Shown: positions 27,083-36,495, counted from the stretch's first letter. The stretch: 64,000 bases of DNA from Ancylobacter dichloromethanicus (GCF_018390645.1 NZ_JAHBGC010000054.1:1-64000), one strand, 5' to 3'. The notes: generated by a model not told the origin, from the letters alone. A program made the numbers and translations.

Positions 27083-28704
27083 GGCTGGACCCTCTTGCGA
27101 AGCTGCTCATATGTCACACCACGCTTTTGCGCCAGCGAGAGCGCATAGGCGAGACCATCGGCGGGCTTGCGCACGATCTCGAAGGTCCGGCGCGCCGGAT
27201 CATCGGGATCGACGGTGCTGACCATGCTCACCGTCTTCTCGCTCAACGTCGATAGCCCGTCGATGAAAGTGACGCAGACGCCGATCGCGTCCGCAGCTAG
27301 AAACTGCTGCAGCACCCTGGTGCTGAGGAAGACCTGGTCGTCGAGGCTCGTCGAATTGAAGATCTCATTGAGGACGATCACGCTGTCCGGCGTCATGATC
27401 TTGCAGCTCTCATGCAATCTAACCAGCTCGTCCTCAAGCTTGCCCCGCAAATTTGTAATGTTCTCTTCGCGTTCGAAATGCGTGAAGATTCGATCAGGCA
27501 AAAACAAGCGTGCAGCGGTCCCGGGCACCGGGCAGCCGAGACCGGCGAGGAAGTGCAGTTGGCCGAACATGCGGGCGAAGGTCGTCTTGCCGCCCTGGTT
27601 CGGGCCGGAGACGACCAGGAGACGCTCCCCTCCGGAAAGCCGGAAACCGTTGCGCACAACGGTGCCCTTTTCCAGAACCAGCTTTCCGGCGAGCGCCAGA
27701 TCAAAGCTGTTTTCCACCTCAGTTTCCTTGGATGAAACCGAGACCGCGGGGTGGCAAAACGGTAGGCCGGTACGCTTGAGCGGTTCAATGTAATCGAGAT
27801 AGGCGACGTAAAATCCAATCTCGCGATCAAACCGCGCAATGGCCTCGTCGATGAACCCACCGTGCCGCGCTACATAGTCGTCGAGACGACGAAACTGCTC
27901 TGGGAAAAGACGACTGACGAACTCGAGGATTGCTTCCTCGATGTGATTGAGCGAGAACTCGTCTTTGGGTTTGCGTGGCGCAGGCGCCTCGATCTCGGTT
28001 TCCCTAAACTTGGCAAAGCGCTCAAGAATCGTCGCGGTGTAATCCGGCTCGAACGCATATTTGCGTACGGTGACCTTATCGCCGCGAAACAGGGTGCCGT
28101 AGCTCAGCTTCGACAAAGCTTCCCGCAGTTCGGCCGTTTCCTTCGAAAGTTGGCCGAATGCGCCGGAACGAACGTATGTATCGAGATAGCCGAGCAGGTT
28201 TCTCAATCCCAGCGACCGGGGCGCGACCGATTGCAGATCGCGCAAAAGCTCATCTACACTCTCGCAATACAGCCTGACGGCCCGCAGGAACACGGTGTGC
28301 TTATGGCTGCGGTAGGAGATTTTCTGCGCATAGTCGAGATTGCCGCGCACAGACCGCATCGCCTCGCAAAATGCCGGAAACAGCTTAAACACGTCAGGCT
28401 TTTCAAGATCTGCGAATACTGATTGCCGGTAGCGAACAATTTCCTCGTGCCGGCAGGGGGAGTAGAAGATTGGCCGCAAGACTCCTTCATCGCGCTTGGC
28501 CACGACGGCCGCGACCACCTGATCGAGATTCAGATCAACGAAGCACTCTGGCTCGTCGGCGCGGTCCGTCTGCAGCGCCTCAAGGCCGGGCGGATACAGG
28601 ATGCTGGCGAAGGCTGACGCCGGTGCGGGCGTTACCTGTTTCACGCTGGCACCACTTGTGGCCGCGGGGGGCGGGCGCGCGATGTCGTGGGCTTGCTCAG
28701 TCAT
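27079..28704 (-). CDS. MutS-like ATPase B
   Basis: A 541-residue paralogue of the neighbouring ATPase. It lacks MutS domain I, has Walker A GPNQGGKTT (about 381-389) and Walker B SVIVLNEIFNST, again with Asn in place of Asp. A Pro/Ala-rich N-terminus precedes the conserved part. The ATG at 28704 overlaps the dynamin stop (ATGA) and is preferred to starts farther upstream inside the dynamin gene. Two different MutS-like ATPases in tandem suggest a heterodimer like MutS-alpha or SbcC-type pairs, by inference only. Confidence 0.85.
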   Translation of the reverse strand: MTEQAHDIARPPPAATSGASVKQVTPAPASAFASILYPPGLEALQTDRADEPECFVDLNLDQVVAAVVAKRDEGVLRPIFYSPCRHEEIVRYRQSVFADLEKPDVFKLFPAFCEAMRSVRGNLDYAQKISYRSHKHTVFLRAVRLYCESVDELLRDLQSVAPRSLGLRNLLGYLDTYVRSGAFGQLSKETAELREALSKLSYGTLFRGDKVTVRKYAFEPDYTATILERFAKFRETEIEAPAPRKPKDEFSLNHIEEAILEFVSRLFPEQFRRLDDYVARHGGFIDEAIARFDREIGFYVAYLDYIEPLKRTGLPFCHPAVSVSSKETEVENSFDLALAGKLVLEKGTVVRNGFRLSGGERLLVVSGPNQGGKTTFARMFGQLHFLAGLGCPVPGTAARLFLPDRIFTHFEREENITNLRGKLEDELVRLHESCKIMTPDSVIVLNEIFNSTSLDDQVFLSTRVLQQFLAADAIGVCVTFIDGLSTLSEKTVSMVSTVDPDDPARRTFEIVRKPADGLAYALSLAQKRGVTYEQLRKRVQP

Positions 28705-30422
28705 GGCCGATCCCCTGCAACGCGACGCCGCGTACGATGCGAGGCAGGCGGGGAGACAACGGTCTGTCCGGCCGCGAAGTTCACGTTCCGGCGCCCGGCA
28801 ACGAGAGCGAGTGCACGCAGCGACGCGCTTTGCTCTTCCTTCGTCTGCAGCTGGCGGCGCGTTGCGCTTTGTTTGAGAGTGAACCGGCGCATGTCCTCCG
28901 CGGTGCGCTCCAATGTCAGAGCTTGTTGATTCAGGAGGGCGCGCAGGACGTCGGGGTTGTCGATCGAATTCGCCACGGCCGCCAAATGCGGCAGGCAAAG
29001 CGCGGAGAGCGTCTGCGTGCCGGTCGCATCGCCAGAACGCAGCCGATCCGATACGTCCGCGACGGCGCGGAGCTCTGCCTTGTCGGACACCGCACACATT
29101 GGACACGCGCCGCGGGACGGCAGCAAAGCCTCGACCGCCGATCGCATTTCAGTTTCACCGGCCAGGGCACCGCTGCGAAGCGAGGCCGCCACCCGCTCCA
29201 GGAGGGGCGGGTAACCAGAACAGGTTCCAAATGGAGATGCGAGCTCCTGGTACTCGGCCGTGTGATAGCAGCAAAATCCGGAGCGCGCTGCAAAGTCGGC
29301 CTGACAATCGCGGTCCGTCGCGAGCTCGTACTGGAATCGAGCAAGAAAGTCCCAGCCTCGCGCATCGACCGCGGCGCAGATCTCACAAGACCGAAGCTGC
29401 GCCAGATTGAAACGCTCGGTGGCTGCCGCGCCACGCTCCGGTGGCTTGTCTGCCGCGACCGTGTCACGATACTTGGCAGTCAGCGCTTGCGCCTGCTGCC
29501 GCAATCCCGTCGACTCCTCGAAAGGCGGCAGGTCATCGACCAGGTCTTCCAAGCGCGCGCACATGCGGGACAGGAAAGCCGTTCTTTTTTTCTCGAGCAA
29601 AAAGCCGACGAGCGCGTTTTCGAGAGGAGGAAGGCCACTTGCGACGAGACCATGAGAGTCACCCGAAAGCTTCGCCGCGAGGCCGTCGCGCGCGGACACC
29701 GCAAACACTTCCACCGGCGGCCGCCCCTCCAGTCCCAAAAGGTGGTCCCGGACAAAGGCCACGGCCTGCTCCCTTTCCGGCCGCGTGGCGAGGTCCTGCT
29801 TGTTCAAAGCAACAAAGACGGGCAAATCGCTATTGGAAGCGCGCGTGAAGAAGGCGAGTTCTTCTTCCGTGAGCGGGCTCTCGAAGCTCGTGACGAGCAA
29901 AAGGGCGTCTGCTTCGGGCAAGAAAGCATTCGTCGTTGCGGTGTTTTCCGCGATGACGGATCCGAGGCCAGGCGTGTCTACAAAGTAAAACCCACGCCGA
30001 AGGATTTCGGCCGGCAATTCAATGTTCGCTGTCGCGATGCTGCGGCTATTTCCCGGGTTGCCTTCCTGAGTGACGTATGCAGGCAACTTCGCCAAAGGGA
30101 TTTCGCTGTCGAGGCGGCTTTGCTGATATTTGATGATGACCTTCTCGGTCGTCCCGTAGGAAACCGTCGTGATGACAGAGGTCAACGGCACGATGCCTGT
30201 CGGCAAACGGTCCAGGCCGAGGATTGCATTCATCAGGGAGGATTTGCCGCGGTTGAATCGCCCAGCGACAACAAGGTTGAAGCGATCCTCGGCCAGCCGC
30301 GCCAAGAGGTCCTGCAGGCGATCATGGAGCGCTCGGTTTTCTGCCGTGAGTTTGAGTGTGATGATCGTCTGCAGCAGGTCCGATAGTTCGAATTTGGCGC
30401 GCTCGTAGCCCGCGAGGTTCAT
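28701..30422 (-). CDS. Dynamin-family GTPase with Cys-rich C-terminus
   Basis: A 573-residue GTPase: P-loop GRFNRGKSS (54-62), switch II VDTPGLGS and ALNKQDL (NKxD). After the GTPase and stalk regions the C-terminal part is rich in Cys/His pairs (RSCEICAAVD, SGFCCYHTAEY, GACPMCAV, LCLPHL), suggesting metal binding, as in proteins annotated DUF6062. Bacterial dynamins remodel or protect membranes. It is the first full-length gene after riboswitch 7, and its start overlaps the stop of a 50-codon leader ORF. Confidence 0.88.
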   Translation of the reverse strand: MNLAGYERAKFELSDLLQTIITLKLTAENRALHDRLQDLLARLAEDRFNLVVAGRFNRGKSSLMNAILGLDRLPTGIVPLTSVITTVSYGTTEKVIIKYQQSRLDSEIPLAKLPAYVTQEGNPGNSRSIATANIELPAEILRRGFYFVDTPGLGSVIAENTATTNAFLPEADALLLVTSFESPLTEEELAFFTRASNSDLPVFVALNKQDLATRPEREQAVAFVRDHLLGLEGRPPVEVFAVSARDGLAAKLSGDSHGLVASGLPPLENALVGFLLEKKRTAFLSRMCARLEDLVDDLPPFEESTGLRQQAQALTAKYRDTVAADKPPERGAAATERFNLAQLRSCEICAAVDARGWDFLARFQYELATDRDCQADFAARSGFCCYHTAEYQELASPFGTCSGYPPLLERVAASLRSGALAGETEMRSAVEALLPSRGACPMCAVSDKAELRAVADVSDRLRSGDATGTQTLSALCLPHLAAVANSIDNPDVLRALLNQQALTLERTAEDMRRFTLKQSATRRQLQTKEEQSASLRALALVAGRRNVNFAAGQTVVSPPASHRTRRRVAGDRP

Positions 30423-30571
30423 TGCTTGAACTCCATGTCAACGGCTACTGCCGCTGGCCCGCCCGGGGGCCAATGGAAGGCAAGCAGTATCGAGCCGTTG
30501 CCCGAAACGGTCGGGAAACGGACGGTAAACGAAAGGGAAAACACGGACGTGGGAGCGCGGGCGACTGTCAT
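30419..30571 (-). CDS. 50-codon coupled leader ORF (riboswitch 7)
   Basis: The ATG lies 7 nt after GGCAGGA, which is exactly complementary to the aptamer strand TCCTGCC, so its ribosome site should be masked without fluoride. Its TGA overlaps the dynamin ATG (ATGA), so translation of the leader would feed the dynamin gene. The peptide itself is unremarkable (Val/Pro-rich). Confidence 0.5.
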   Translation of the reverse strand: MTVARAPTSVFSLSFTVRFPTVSGNGSILLAFHWPPGGPAAVAVDMEFKQ

Positions 30572-30616
30572 ATGCTGATCCTGCCTCGGCGCCGTTAATT
30601 GGCGCGCGGTGTGAAT

Positions 30617-30662
30617 GGCAGGAGTCATCAGCAGACAGGGCGTAAGAGGGGACTCCATCCCT
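30617..30662 (-). promoter_or_regulatory. Fluoride riboswitch 7 (dynamin-MutS-like operon)
   Basis: Minus-strand aptamer from AGGGATGGAGTCCCCT to GCTGATGACTCCTGCC, with GGAGU/ACUCC pairing intact. The strand TCCTGCC is perfectly complementary to GGCAGGA at about 30578-30584. Confidence 0.93.
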
Positions 30663-30668
30663 ATTGGA

Positions 30669-30697
30669 AAAATAGGGTAGACGTTGACCGACGTCAA
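30669..30697 (-). promoter_or_regulatory. Promoter of riboswitch 7
   Basis: TTGACG (30692-30697), 17 nt, TATTTT (30669-30674), then about 7 nt to the aptamer. One of the best sigma70-like matches in the window. Confidence 0.78.
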
Positions 30698-30779
30698 TGA
30701 ACCTTCGCGTCGCGCGCGGGGAATATGCGACGGAACCGGGGCGCTGGGTCCGAGCGATCGGCCGACGGCTGGCCCCTCT

Positions 30780-31481
30780 CTAGCGAATGTATGAGTGCAG
30801 AAAATTCCGCAATTCTGCCTTCGCCTCCTCAAAATCGCGGAGAAAGTTCGTGTTGCGGAACAATTGGACCGCGATCGCGGTCGCTGCGAGCCGGCCGGCT
30901 TCTATATCAGTGGGATAATGGACACCGGCGAGGATTCGACTTGTCCCGTACTCTCGACCCCTGGCAAAGAGGGCGTCGGATTTTTCCGGAACCATATCGG
31001 CAAGGATCATCAAATTTAGATATCCCTGAAGAGCGTGGGAGCTTGGGTAGGACCAGGAGCTTGGTTGTTCGCCGACCGGATGGACGTCGGGGTGTGTCAC
31101 GAATGGCCGAGGGCGCCGCCACGAGGTTTTCGTGGCTGTGAGGATTGATCTCGCATCGTCATCACATCGTTCGAGAAACTTTGCGGTTTTCGGGACGCGG
31201 GCAGCGGTAAAGTTCGGACCGAGAGTATCCAACACCTGTCGTGAAATCGAAAACTCGTAATCGGCTATTGCGCGTGTGGATTGTTCAGTAGTTCGTGTTC
31301 GCTGCGCCTCCAATACTTCCGCTAAGTCTTTTTGGTCCTCCGCCGAACCGGGTGTCGGCGGCGGGGCAAGGATTCTAGACAACGGAACATCTTGCGGCCC
31401 GACGTAGTGCGCTTCAGTTGCTAGACCAGGAACCGATGCGACGAGCAGGCATATAAACGCGACAAATACGACGCGGACCAT
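30780..31481 (-). CDS. Exported PAP2-type acid phosphatase
   Basis: A 233-residue protein with an N-terminal signal peptide (MVRVVFVAFICLLVASVPGLA) and the three PAP2 motifs: KTSWRRPRP, SYPSSHA and SRILAGVHYPTD. This arrangement is that of class A nonspecific acid phosphatases (PhoN-like) in the periplasm. GGAGG lies about 13 nt upstream of the ATG; a TTG 6 nt earlier is better spaced. It is the last of a five-gene minus-strand cluster without a riboswitch. Confidence 0.85.
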   Translation of the reverse strand: MVRVVFVAFICLLVASVPGLATEAHYVGPQDVPLSRILAPPPTPGSAEDQKDLAEVLEAQRTRTTEQSTRAIADYEFSISRQVLDTLGPNFTAARVPKTAKFLERCDDDARSILTATKTSWRRPRPFVTHPDVHPVGEQPSSWSYPSSHALQGYLNLMILADMVPEKSDALFARGREYGTSRILAGVHYPTDIEAGRLAATAIAVQLFRNTNFLRDFEEAKAELRNFLHSYIR

Positions 31482-31598
31482 GACCAACGTTTTTCCTCCG
31501 ACTTCAAACACCGCAGCGTTGAGTAGGCTTCGAAACCGAACAACTGAAGGCCGTATAAGCGAGTTGTTTATTCGGCTGTCCATTTTGGGAGACGGGCG

Positions 31599-32240
31599 CT
31601 AATGCTTAAGCTTTTTTTTTCTCGTTGAGGCCGTCTCTTCACCCGCTTCCGGAGTGCTTTGCGATCTGGAATATCCTATAGACGGTTCGAGCGCTTTAAG
31701 TGTGCGGTCCATCGCGTACTCAGCAATGAAGGGCAGAGAAAAATGCCCATAGCGGATCGAAAGCTGAGCTTCCGCTTCCGCCTCAGCCGAATTTTTGATC
31801 GCCGCCAGATAGAGCGCCGATGCCAAACCGCTTCGATCGGCGCCCGCTTGGCAATGGATCAGGATCGGTTTCTTGGCGTCCTTCATCAGCGCAATTAGCT
31901 CCGCCGCTTTCGTGGCCGTCAATTCACGCCGGGCCGATATCCCAAAATTGAGATGGGCAACATTCAGCCGATTTGCCTCTACCAACTCGGCATCGTACCA
32001 GGCGCGGCCAGTGTTATCGCCGCGCAAATTGATGATGGTCTTGATGCCGTACGTCTGGACATAATCGGCGATCTGCGCTGGGCTCAATTGCCCTGACCGA
32101 TAGAATTCCCCCGCAACCACGGTGTTGAAATTCCCGGTGAGTTGAAGTGCGCCCAAATACGCGCCGCCCATCGCGAGGACGCCTAAGAGACCGATGCCGA
32201 CCCTGCGAATGAGGAGTCTCAATTTAAAGTGGACTGTCAT
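31599..32240 (-). CDS. Dual-specificity/tyrosine phosphatase family protein
   Basis: A 213-residue protein with an N-terminal membrane anchor (about 10-34) and a cysteine-phosphatase domain: the P-loop HCQAGADRSG (CX5R) and upstream general-acid region INLRGDN. Similar membrane-anchored proteins act on phosphoinositide- or polyprenyl-like lipids in bacteria. The C-terminus is Lys-rich. Its ATG overlaps the MFS stop (ATGA). Confidence 0.85.
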   Translation of the reverse strand: MTVHFKLRLLIRRVGIGLLGVLAMGGAYLGALQLTGNFNTVVAGEFYRSGQLSPAQIADYVQTYGIKTIINLRGDNTGRAWYDAELVEANRLNVAHLNFGISARRELTATKAAELIALMKDAKKPILIHCQAGADRSGLASALYLAAIKNSAEAEAEAQLSIRYGHFSLPFIAEYAMDRTLKALEPSIGYSRSQSTPEAGEETASTRKKKLKH

Positions 32241-33448
32241 TGAAGTGCTGCTCTGTTGTAATGGCGTCCGACCCAGATGAAGATCGGCACGGCCGCAAGT
32301 TGGGCGACGACGCAAAACGCGATCGTCACCGGGATAGATGTATCGTAGAGAATGCCAATCGCCGCGCTTCCCAGGAACCAGAACACCCCATAGCCGGCGG
32401 TAAACAGGCCGAATGCAGAGGCTCTTCGATGCACCGGCACCATCGGCGCCACCGCAGCGGGTATGATGGACTCGTGAACGCCGATCCCCATGCCCCAAAT
32501 CGCCGCGCCGATCAGAGCTGTCCAGAAGCCGCCAAGAAAGACGAGCGGTGCAAATAGAGCTGCAACGACCGTGAGACCGATGAGAACATTAAAGCCGTAG
32601 CGGTCGAAAAGACGCCCAAACAGCAGTGATCCGCTGCCGCTGACCGCCATCGCCACGGCGTAGAAGATCGCAATCCAGTCGCTCGGTACAACATGAGTCT
32701 TGCCGAAATGATAGGCGATCAACGGATAATCGGCGAAGCCCGCGGCAACCAAGGCCGCGCCGCCGAGATAGACCCAGAATATCCGGGGCAATCCCTCGCC
32801 ACTGACGTTTGGCGGCGAGCTTTCCAGGTCCTGCGGTCGTGGATAGAGCCAGCGCGCGAGCCCAACGAAAGCAAGGTTGATCAATGCCGGCACCAGCATG
32901 ACGGCGAAGGCTTCATGGTAGCTGCCACGGTGGGCGAGGATGAAGGCTATGAGCAGCGGGCCGAACATGGCGCCGAACTGATCCATGGCCTCGTGGATGC
33001 CGAAGACCAGGCCATAGCCGCCGACCTGTTTGCCTGCGTGCGACAGCATCACGTCGCGGGGCGGATTCCGGATGGCCTTGCCGACCCGCTCTAGGATGAT
33101 CAGTGCTGCCGCTTGCGGCCAGTTCTGCGTGAGGGCAAGGGCTGGCACCGCCGCCATCTGCACGACATAGCCGAAAATTGTGATCGGCCAGAACTTCCCC
33201 GTCGCATCGGCCCATCGCCCGGAGACGAGCCTGAGGCCATATCCGAGCAACTCGCCGAAGCCCGTGACGATGCCGACGACGGTTGCGGTTGCGCCGAAAG
33301 CCTCAAGGTATGGCCCGAGAATGCTGCGTGAGCCTTCATAGGTGAAATCCGCGAAGAAGCTCAGAATACCGATCAGTAAGACGAATCGAACCGCAATCCG
33401 GCGAGTCGCCGGATCGACAGGAAGCGTCTGCGAGCGATCAGCTGCCAA
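32237..33448 (-). CDS. Major facilitator superfamily transporter
   Basis: A 403-residue protein with about 11-12 membrane helices and a typical loop 2-3 signature (GRWADATGKFW). The substrate is unknown. The start codon is TTG, supported by AGGAG at the right distance. It is coupled to the phosphatase gene by a 4-nt overlap, so transport may be linked to dephosphorylation of the same compound. Confidence 0.85.
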   Translation of the reverse strand: MAADRSQTLPVDPATRRIAVRFVLLIGILSFFADFTYEGSRSILGPYLEAFGATATVVGIVTGFGELLGYGLRLVSGRWADATGKFWPITIFGYVVQMAAVPALALTQNWPQAAALIILERVGKAIRNPPRDVMLSHAGKQVGGYGLVFGIHEAMDQFGAMFGPLLIAFILAHRGSYHEAFAVMLVPALINLAFVGLARWLYPRPQDLESSPPNVSGEGLPRIFWVYLGGAALVAAGFADYPLIAYHFGKTHVVPSDWIAIFYAVAMAVSGSGSLLFGRLFDRYGFNVLIGLTVVAALFAPLVFLGGFWTALIGAAIWGMGIGVHESIIPAAVAPMVPVHRRASAFGLFTAGYGVFWFLGSAAIGILYDTSIPVTIAFCVVAQLAAVPIFIWVGRHYNRAALQ

Positions 33449-33456
33449 TCCTGCTC

Positions 33457-33663
33457 CTATTGCCGAGCTCGTCGTGTGACGCTTTCAATCAGGATCGCCA
33501 CAAGCCCGCCGAAGAGAACCACCCCACTCCATCGAATGTCTGCGAGAATATGTACGGAGAGGAACCATGTGATTCCAAGCCAGACAATGATCGCAATCGC
33601 GAAACTGCCGTCGTCCACGAACAGGCCGAAGACTTCCTCTAAGATTGTTCTGAGCCACCGCAT
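33457..33663 (-). CDS. Small two-helix membrane protein
   Basis: A 68-residue protein with two hydrophobic segments (about 21-37 and 43-60). AGGAG sits 6 nt before the ATG at 33663. It lies 8 nt upstream of the MFS gene and 9 nt after the FTR1-like gene, so it is certainly in the operon. No family is recognised. Confidence 0.65.
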   Translation of the reverse strand: MRWLRTILEEVFGLFVDDGSFAIAIIVWLGITWFLSVHILADIRWSGVVLFGGLVAILIESVTRRARQ

Positions 33664-33672
33664 CAACAACTC

Positions 33673-34437
33673 CTATCTGTCGGCGAGCGACGCGCGCGCT
33701 GTCGCACGGCTGCGGCACAGTTGAATGGACAGTAGCGCGAAGACTAAGAATCCAAGCGTCAAGCCAAGAATCGACCAGTCATCGCCAGGCCAACTCAGCC
33801 CCATTCCCTCGCCAACCCAGAAGGCGCCGAACGCGGACAGCAACACGCCGACGATGAATTTGAGCGTGTTTTCTGGAACCGTCGACAACGGTTTGTGGAC
33901 CACGACACCAAGGACGACGACCAGGAGGAGGGCCGCCACCGCGCCGACACTCGCCGGAATCAGGAGGCCGACGCCACCGGCGCCGACAGCAATCACGATG
34001 AAAATGACTTCAAGGCCTTCGAGCATGGTGATCTTGAAAGACGTCGCAATCGCTACCGTGTCCCAGCCACGGCCGATACCGCCCTGGCGTCTTAGCGATT
34101 CCGTTTCCTTTGCGTAAGCAGTCTCCTCGTCGTGCAGAGGGATCACGCCGGCGGACCGGAGGATTGCTTTACGCAACCACCGCATGCCGAACAGGAGGAG
34201 AAGACCTCCGACCACGAGTTGGACCTCTCCGAGCGGAATCTTGGTGAGTGCGGGACCCAAAGCTAGAACAATCAGGAGCAGCAGTCCCAGCGCGCTCCCG
34301 GTACCGATCAGCGCCCCGCGCCAACCGCGAACAGTCCCCACGGCGAGGACAACGGTCAGCGCTTCCACGAACTCGACAAGCGATGCCAGAAAGGCGGCAA
34401 GCATGGTCGGCCACGCGTGAGTCCAATCCACGATCAT
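33673..34437 (-). CDS. FTR1-like membrane protein (COG4280 type)
   Basis: A 254-residue protein with about seven helices arranged as two related halves, each with acidic motifs: SLVEFVEALTVVLAVG near the N-terminus and TMLEGLEVIFIVIAVG in the middle. The second resembles the REGLE motif of FTR1 iron permeases, so metal-cation transport is likely. The ATG at 34437 follows GGAGAGG; a GTG 12 nt earlier is part of that ribosome site. It is the first gene of the cluster, divergent from uppP. Confidence 0.75.
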   Translation of the reverse strand: MIVDWTHAWPTMLAAFLASLVEFVEALTVVLAVGTVRGWRGALIGTGSALGLLLLIVLALGPALTKIPLGEVQLVVGGLLLLFGMRWLRKAILRSAGVIPLHDEETAYAKETESLRRQGGIGRGWDTVAIATSFKITMLEGLEVIFIVIAVGAGGVGLLIPASVGAVAALLLVVVLGVVVHKPLSTVPENTLKFIVGVLLSAFGAFWVGEGMGLSWPGDDWSILGLTLGFLVFALLSIQLCRSRATARASLADR

Positions 34438-34606
34438 TTGCCTCTCCACGGGTCGCGCGGTATCGGTAGTTTACACTACGTTATTTCCGCAATTGTTGTA
34501 GCAATTACGACAGACGTGGTCAATTGAGTCGCTCGCCCGCAAGACGCGAGTGCGCATGGAACGCCCAACAGCAACTGGGACATGTCAGCCCGATGGCAGG
34601 AGCACA

Positions 34607-35392
34607 ATGATAGATTGGACCGCCATCGTCCTCGGCATCATCGAGGGAATTACGGAATTTCTGCCGATTTCTAGCACCGGGCATCTTTTGATTGCCGAGC
34701 ACTGGCTAGGGGGGCGTTCCGATACGTTCAATATCGTTATTCAAGACGGTGCGATGTTGGCGGTGACGATCATCTATTGGCGACGACTCACCACCCTCGT
34801 GGTCGGCTGGCAAGAACCGGAAAATCGCGCCTACATCGGCAAGTTAGCCGTCGCTTTCCTGATTACGGTTGTGCTCGGTTTCGTCGCCAAAAAGCTTGGT
34901 GTCGCCCTGCCGGAAACGCTGGCGCCCGTCGTATGGGCGCTGATCATTGGCGGGTTTTGGATGATCGCGGCAGAATGGTTCGCCGCACGACAAAAGGATC
35001 GGCCTGAAGTGAGCTGGACGGTTGCGATCGTGGTCGGAGTAGCGCAGATCGTCGCCGGCATCTTTCCGGGAACGTCGCGTTCGGGAGCAACCATCTTCGC
35101 CGCTATGCTGGCCGGCACCAGCAACCGCCCCGCCGCCACCGAGTTCGCGTTCCTGGTCGGCATTCCGACCATGTACGCGGCGAGCGCCTATGAGCTCTAC
35201 AGCCAGTTCAAACAAGGTGGCGGACATGAAGATTGGGGGGCGCTGGCCACGGCCTTTGTCGTATCAGCCGTCACCGCCTTCATCACGGTCAAATGGCTGC
35301 TCGGCTATATCAAGTCGCATCGATACACGGCGTTTGCGGTCTACCGGATTCTCTTGGGCGCCGGACTCTTGGGGCTGGCCATCATGAAATGA
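34607..35392 (+). CDS. uppP: Undecaprenyl-diphosphatase
   Basis: A 261-residue inner-membrane protein with the two BacA/UppP motifs EGITEFLPISSTGHL (about 11-25) and PGTSRSGATI. It recycles the C55 lipid carrier for cell-wall synthesis. The start at 34607 follows GGCAGGAG by 4 nt. There is no aptamer upstream. As a phosphate-transferring enzyme it fits the island theme but its own control is not evident. Confidence 0.95.
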   Translation: MIDWTAIVLGIIEGITEFLPISSTGHLLIAEHWLGGRSDTFNIVIQDGAMLAVTIIYWRRLTTLVVGWQEPENRAYIGKLAVAFLITVVLGFVAKKLGVALPETLAPVVWALIIGGFWMIAAEWFAARQKDRPEVSWTVAIVVGVAQIVAGIFPGTSRSGATIFAAMLAGTSNRPAATEFAFLVGIPTMYAASAYELYSQFKQGGGHEDWGALATAFVVSAVTAFITVKWLLGYIKSHRYTAFAVYRILLGAGLLGLAIMK

Positions 35393-35431
35393 CCGGGGTT
35401 CCACCGGATATCGCGGACGATCGACCAAGCG

Positions 35432-36352
35432 CTATTTAGCGGCTCCTGGCCTGGAGGTTGGACGCGCGCGCTTTCTGGTCCCAGTCGGCACATCAAACGA
35501 TTCTCCGGCAACGACCTTTCGCAACGCATTAAGCGATTCGAGACTGCGAACCGTCGCTTTTGGGTTCTTTGCGGCAATTCCGACAAGTATCGCCTCGATA
35601 AGACCGAGCGTCGCCGTGTGCATGCTCAGCATGCCAGCTCGTCCACGCGCAACCGGCAGGATCAAATCGACCCGTCCACGAAGCTTGGCAGCTAGGCTAT
35701 CTGTCAAGAGCAGCTTTTTGATCCGATGACGATCGGACTCATCTAAGAGCACCGCCAGTTCGCGGTAGACATGGGTATAGGCCATGGCAACCAAGACATC
35801 TCCCGCACGGAGTTGTCGCAGATCATCCGCAAATAGAAGACCCGTGCGGGTTATACAATGCGCGTCGATGCCAAACCGGCCGAGCTGTGTCGCAAAATAC
35901 GTTGCGATCGCGCTTGATGGTCCGATTCCGAAAATCACGATGCGCTTCGCAGACGCCATGAGTTTCACGGCCGTTCGAAACATTTCAGGAGTGATGTCGC
36001 GACGCAGGTTTTCGATAGCGTCACGATGAACATCCAGGGTGACATTGAATGCTGCATGCAAATCATCGCCGACTTCCCGCAATGTCTCCGTCAGTCGGTT
36101 TGCGATCGTCAGGCTTTGTTTCAGCTCTGCGGCAAGGAGACGACGGAGCTCATCCATTCCCTCGAAACCAAGGGACTTGACTGTTCGCACCACCGTCGCG
36201 TCGCTTGTCTCCGCTTTGGCGGCTAAGGATGCCGCCGAGGCAACGAGAACTTCCTCCCGAGCATCAAGCAAAACCCGCGCGACACGCTGTTCGGCTGGGC
36301 TCATAGCGTCCAAATGAGCGGCGACTCGATCTTCGAATTTTGAAAATGACAT
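35432..36352 (-). CDS. MurR/RpiR family transcriptional regulator
   Basis: A 306-residue regulator with an N-terminal HTH domain (about 1-77, with SLAAKAETSDATVVRTVKSLGF) and a SIS sugar-phosphate-binding domain (about 125-260, KRIVIFGIGPSSAIA). Such proteins sense phosphosugars. It lies 143 nt after cfa on the same strand, so it could be on the riboswitch 8 transcript. Its C-terminal tail is basic. A start 66 nt earlier is possible. Confidence 0.85.
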   Translation of the reverse strand: MSFSKFEDRVAAHLDAMSPAEQRVARVLLDAREEVLVASAASLAAKAETSDATVVRTVKSLGFEGMDELRRLLAAELKQSLTIANRLTETLREVGDDLHAAFNVTLDVHRDAIENLRRDITPEMFRTAVKLMASAKRIVIFGIGPSSAIATYFATQLGRFGIDAHCITRTGLLFADDLRQLRAGDVLVAMAYTHVYRELAVLLDESDRHRIKKLLLTDSLAAKLRGRVDLILPVARGRAGMLSMHTATLGLIEAILVGIAAKNPKATVRSLESLNALRKVVAGESFDVPTGTRKRARPTSRPGAAK

Positions 36353-36495
36353 TCGTTGGCCCCGCGACCGCTTGTCGCGTTTGTGACAACGATGCCCTAT
36401 ATCCGTAATGAACGCCACCAGCCAAGTAGGCGGTCGCCGAATGCTGCTCCCTCCACGTACTGGGGATTTGCGGGTCGCCCGGCGCTACGACGCCT

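Noticed and set aside
25595-28704. DNA mismatch repair MutS genes
   Set aside because: Both proteins lack the mismatch-recognition domain and have altered Walker B motifs, so classic mismatch repair is unlikely.
28470-30386. A 638-codon plus-strand frame over the dynamin gene
   Set aside because: Arg/Gln/Gly-rich shadow of the minus-strand dynamin and MutS-like genes; no ribosome site or domain.
30419-30832. A 137-codon minus frame spanning riboswitch 7
   Set aside because: Its upstream part runs through the promoter and aptamer. Only the last 50 codons, after the switched ribosome site, are plausible as a leader.
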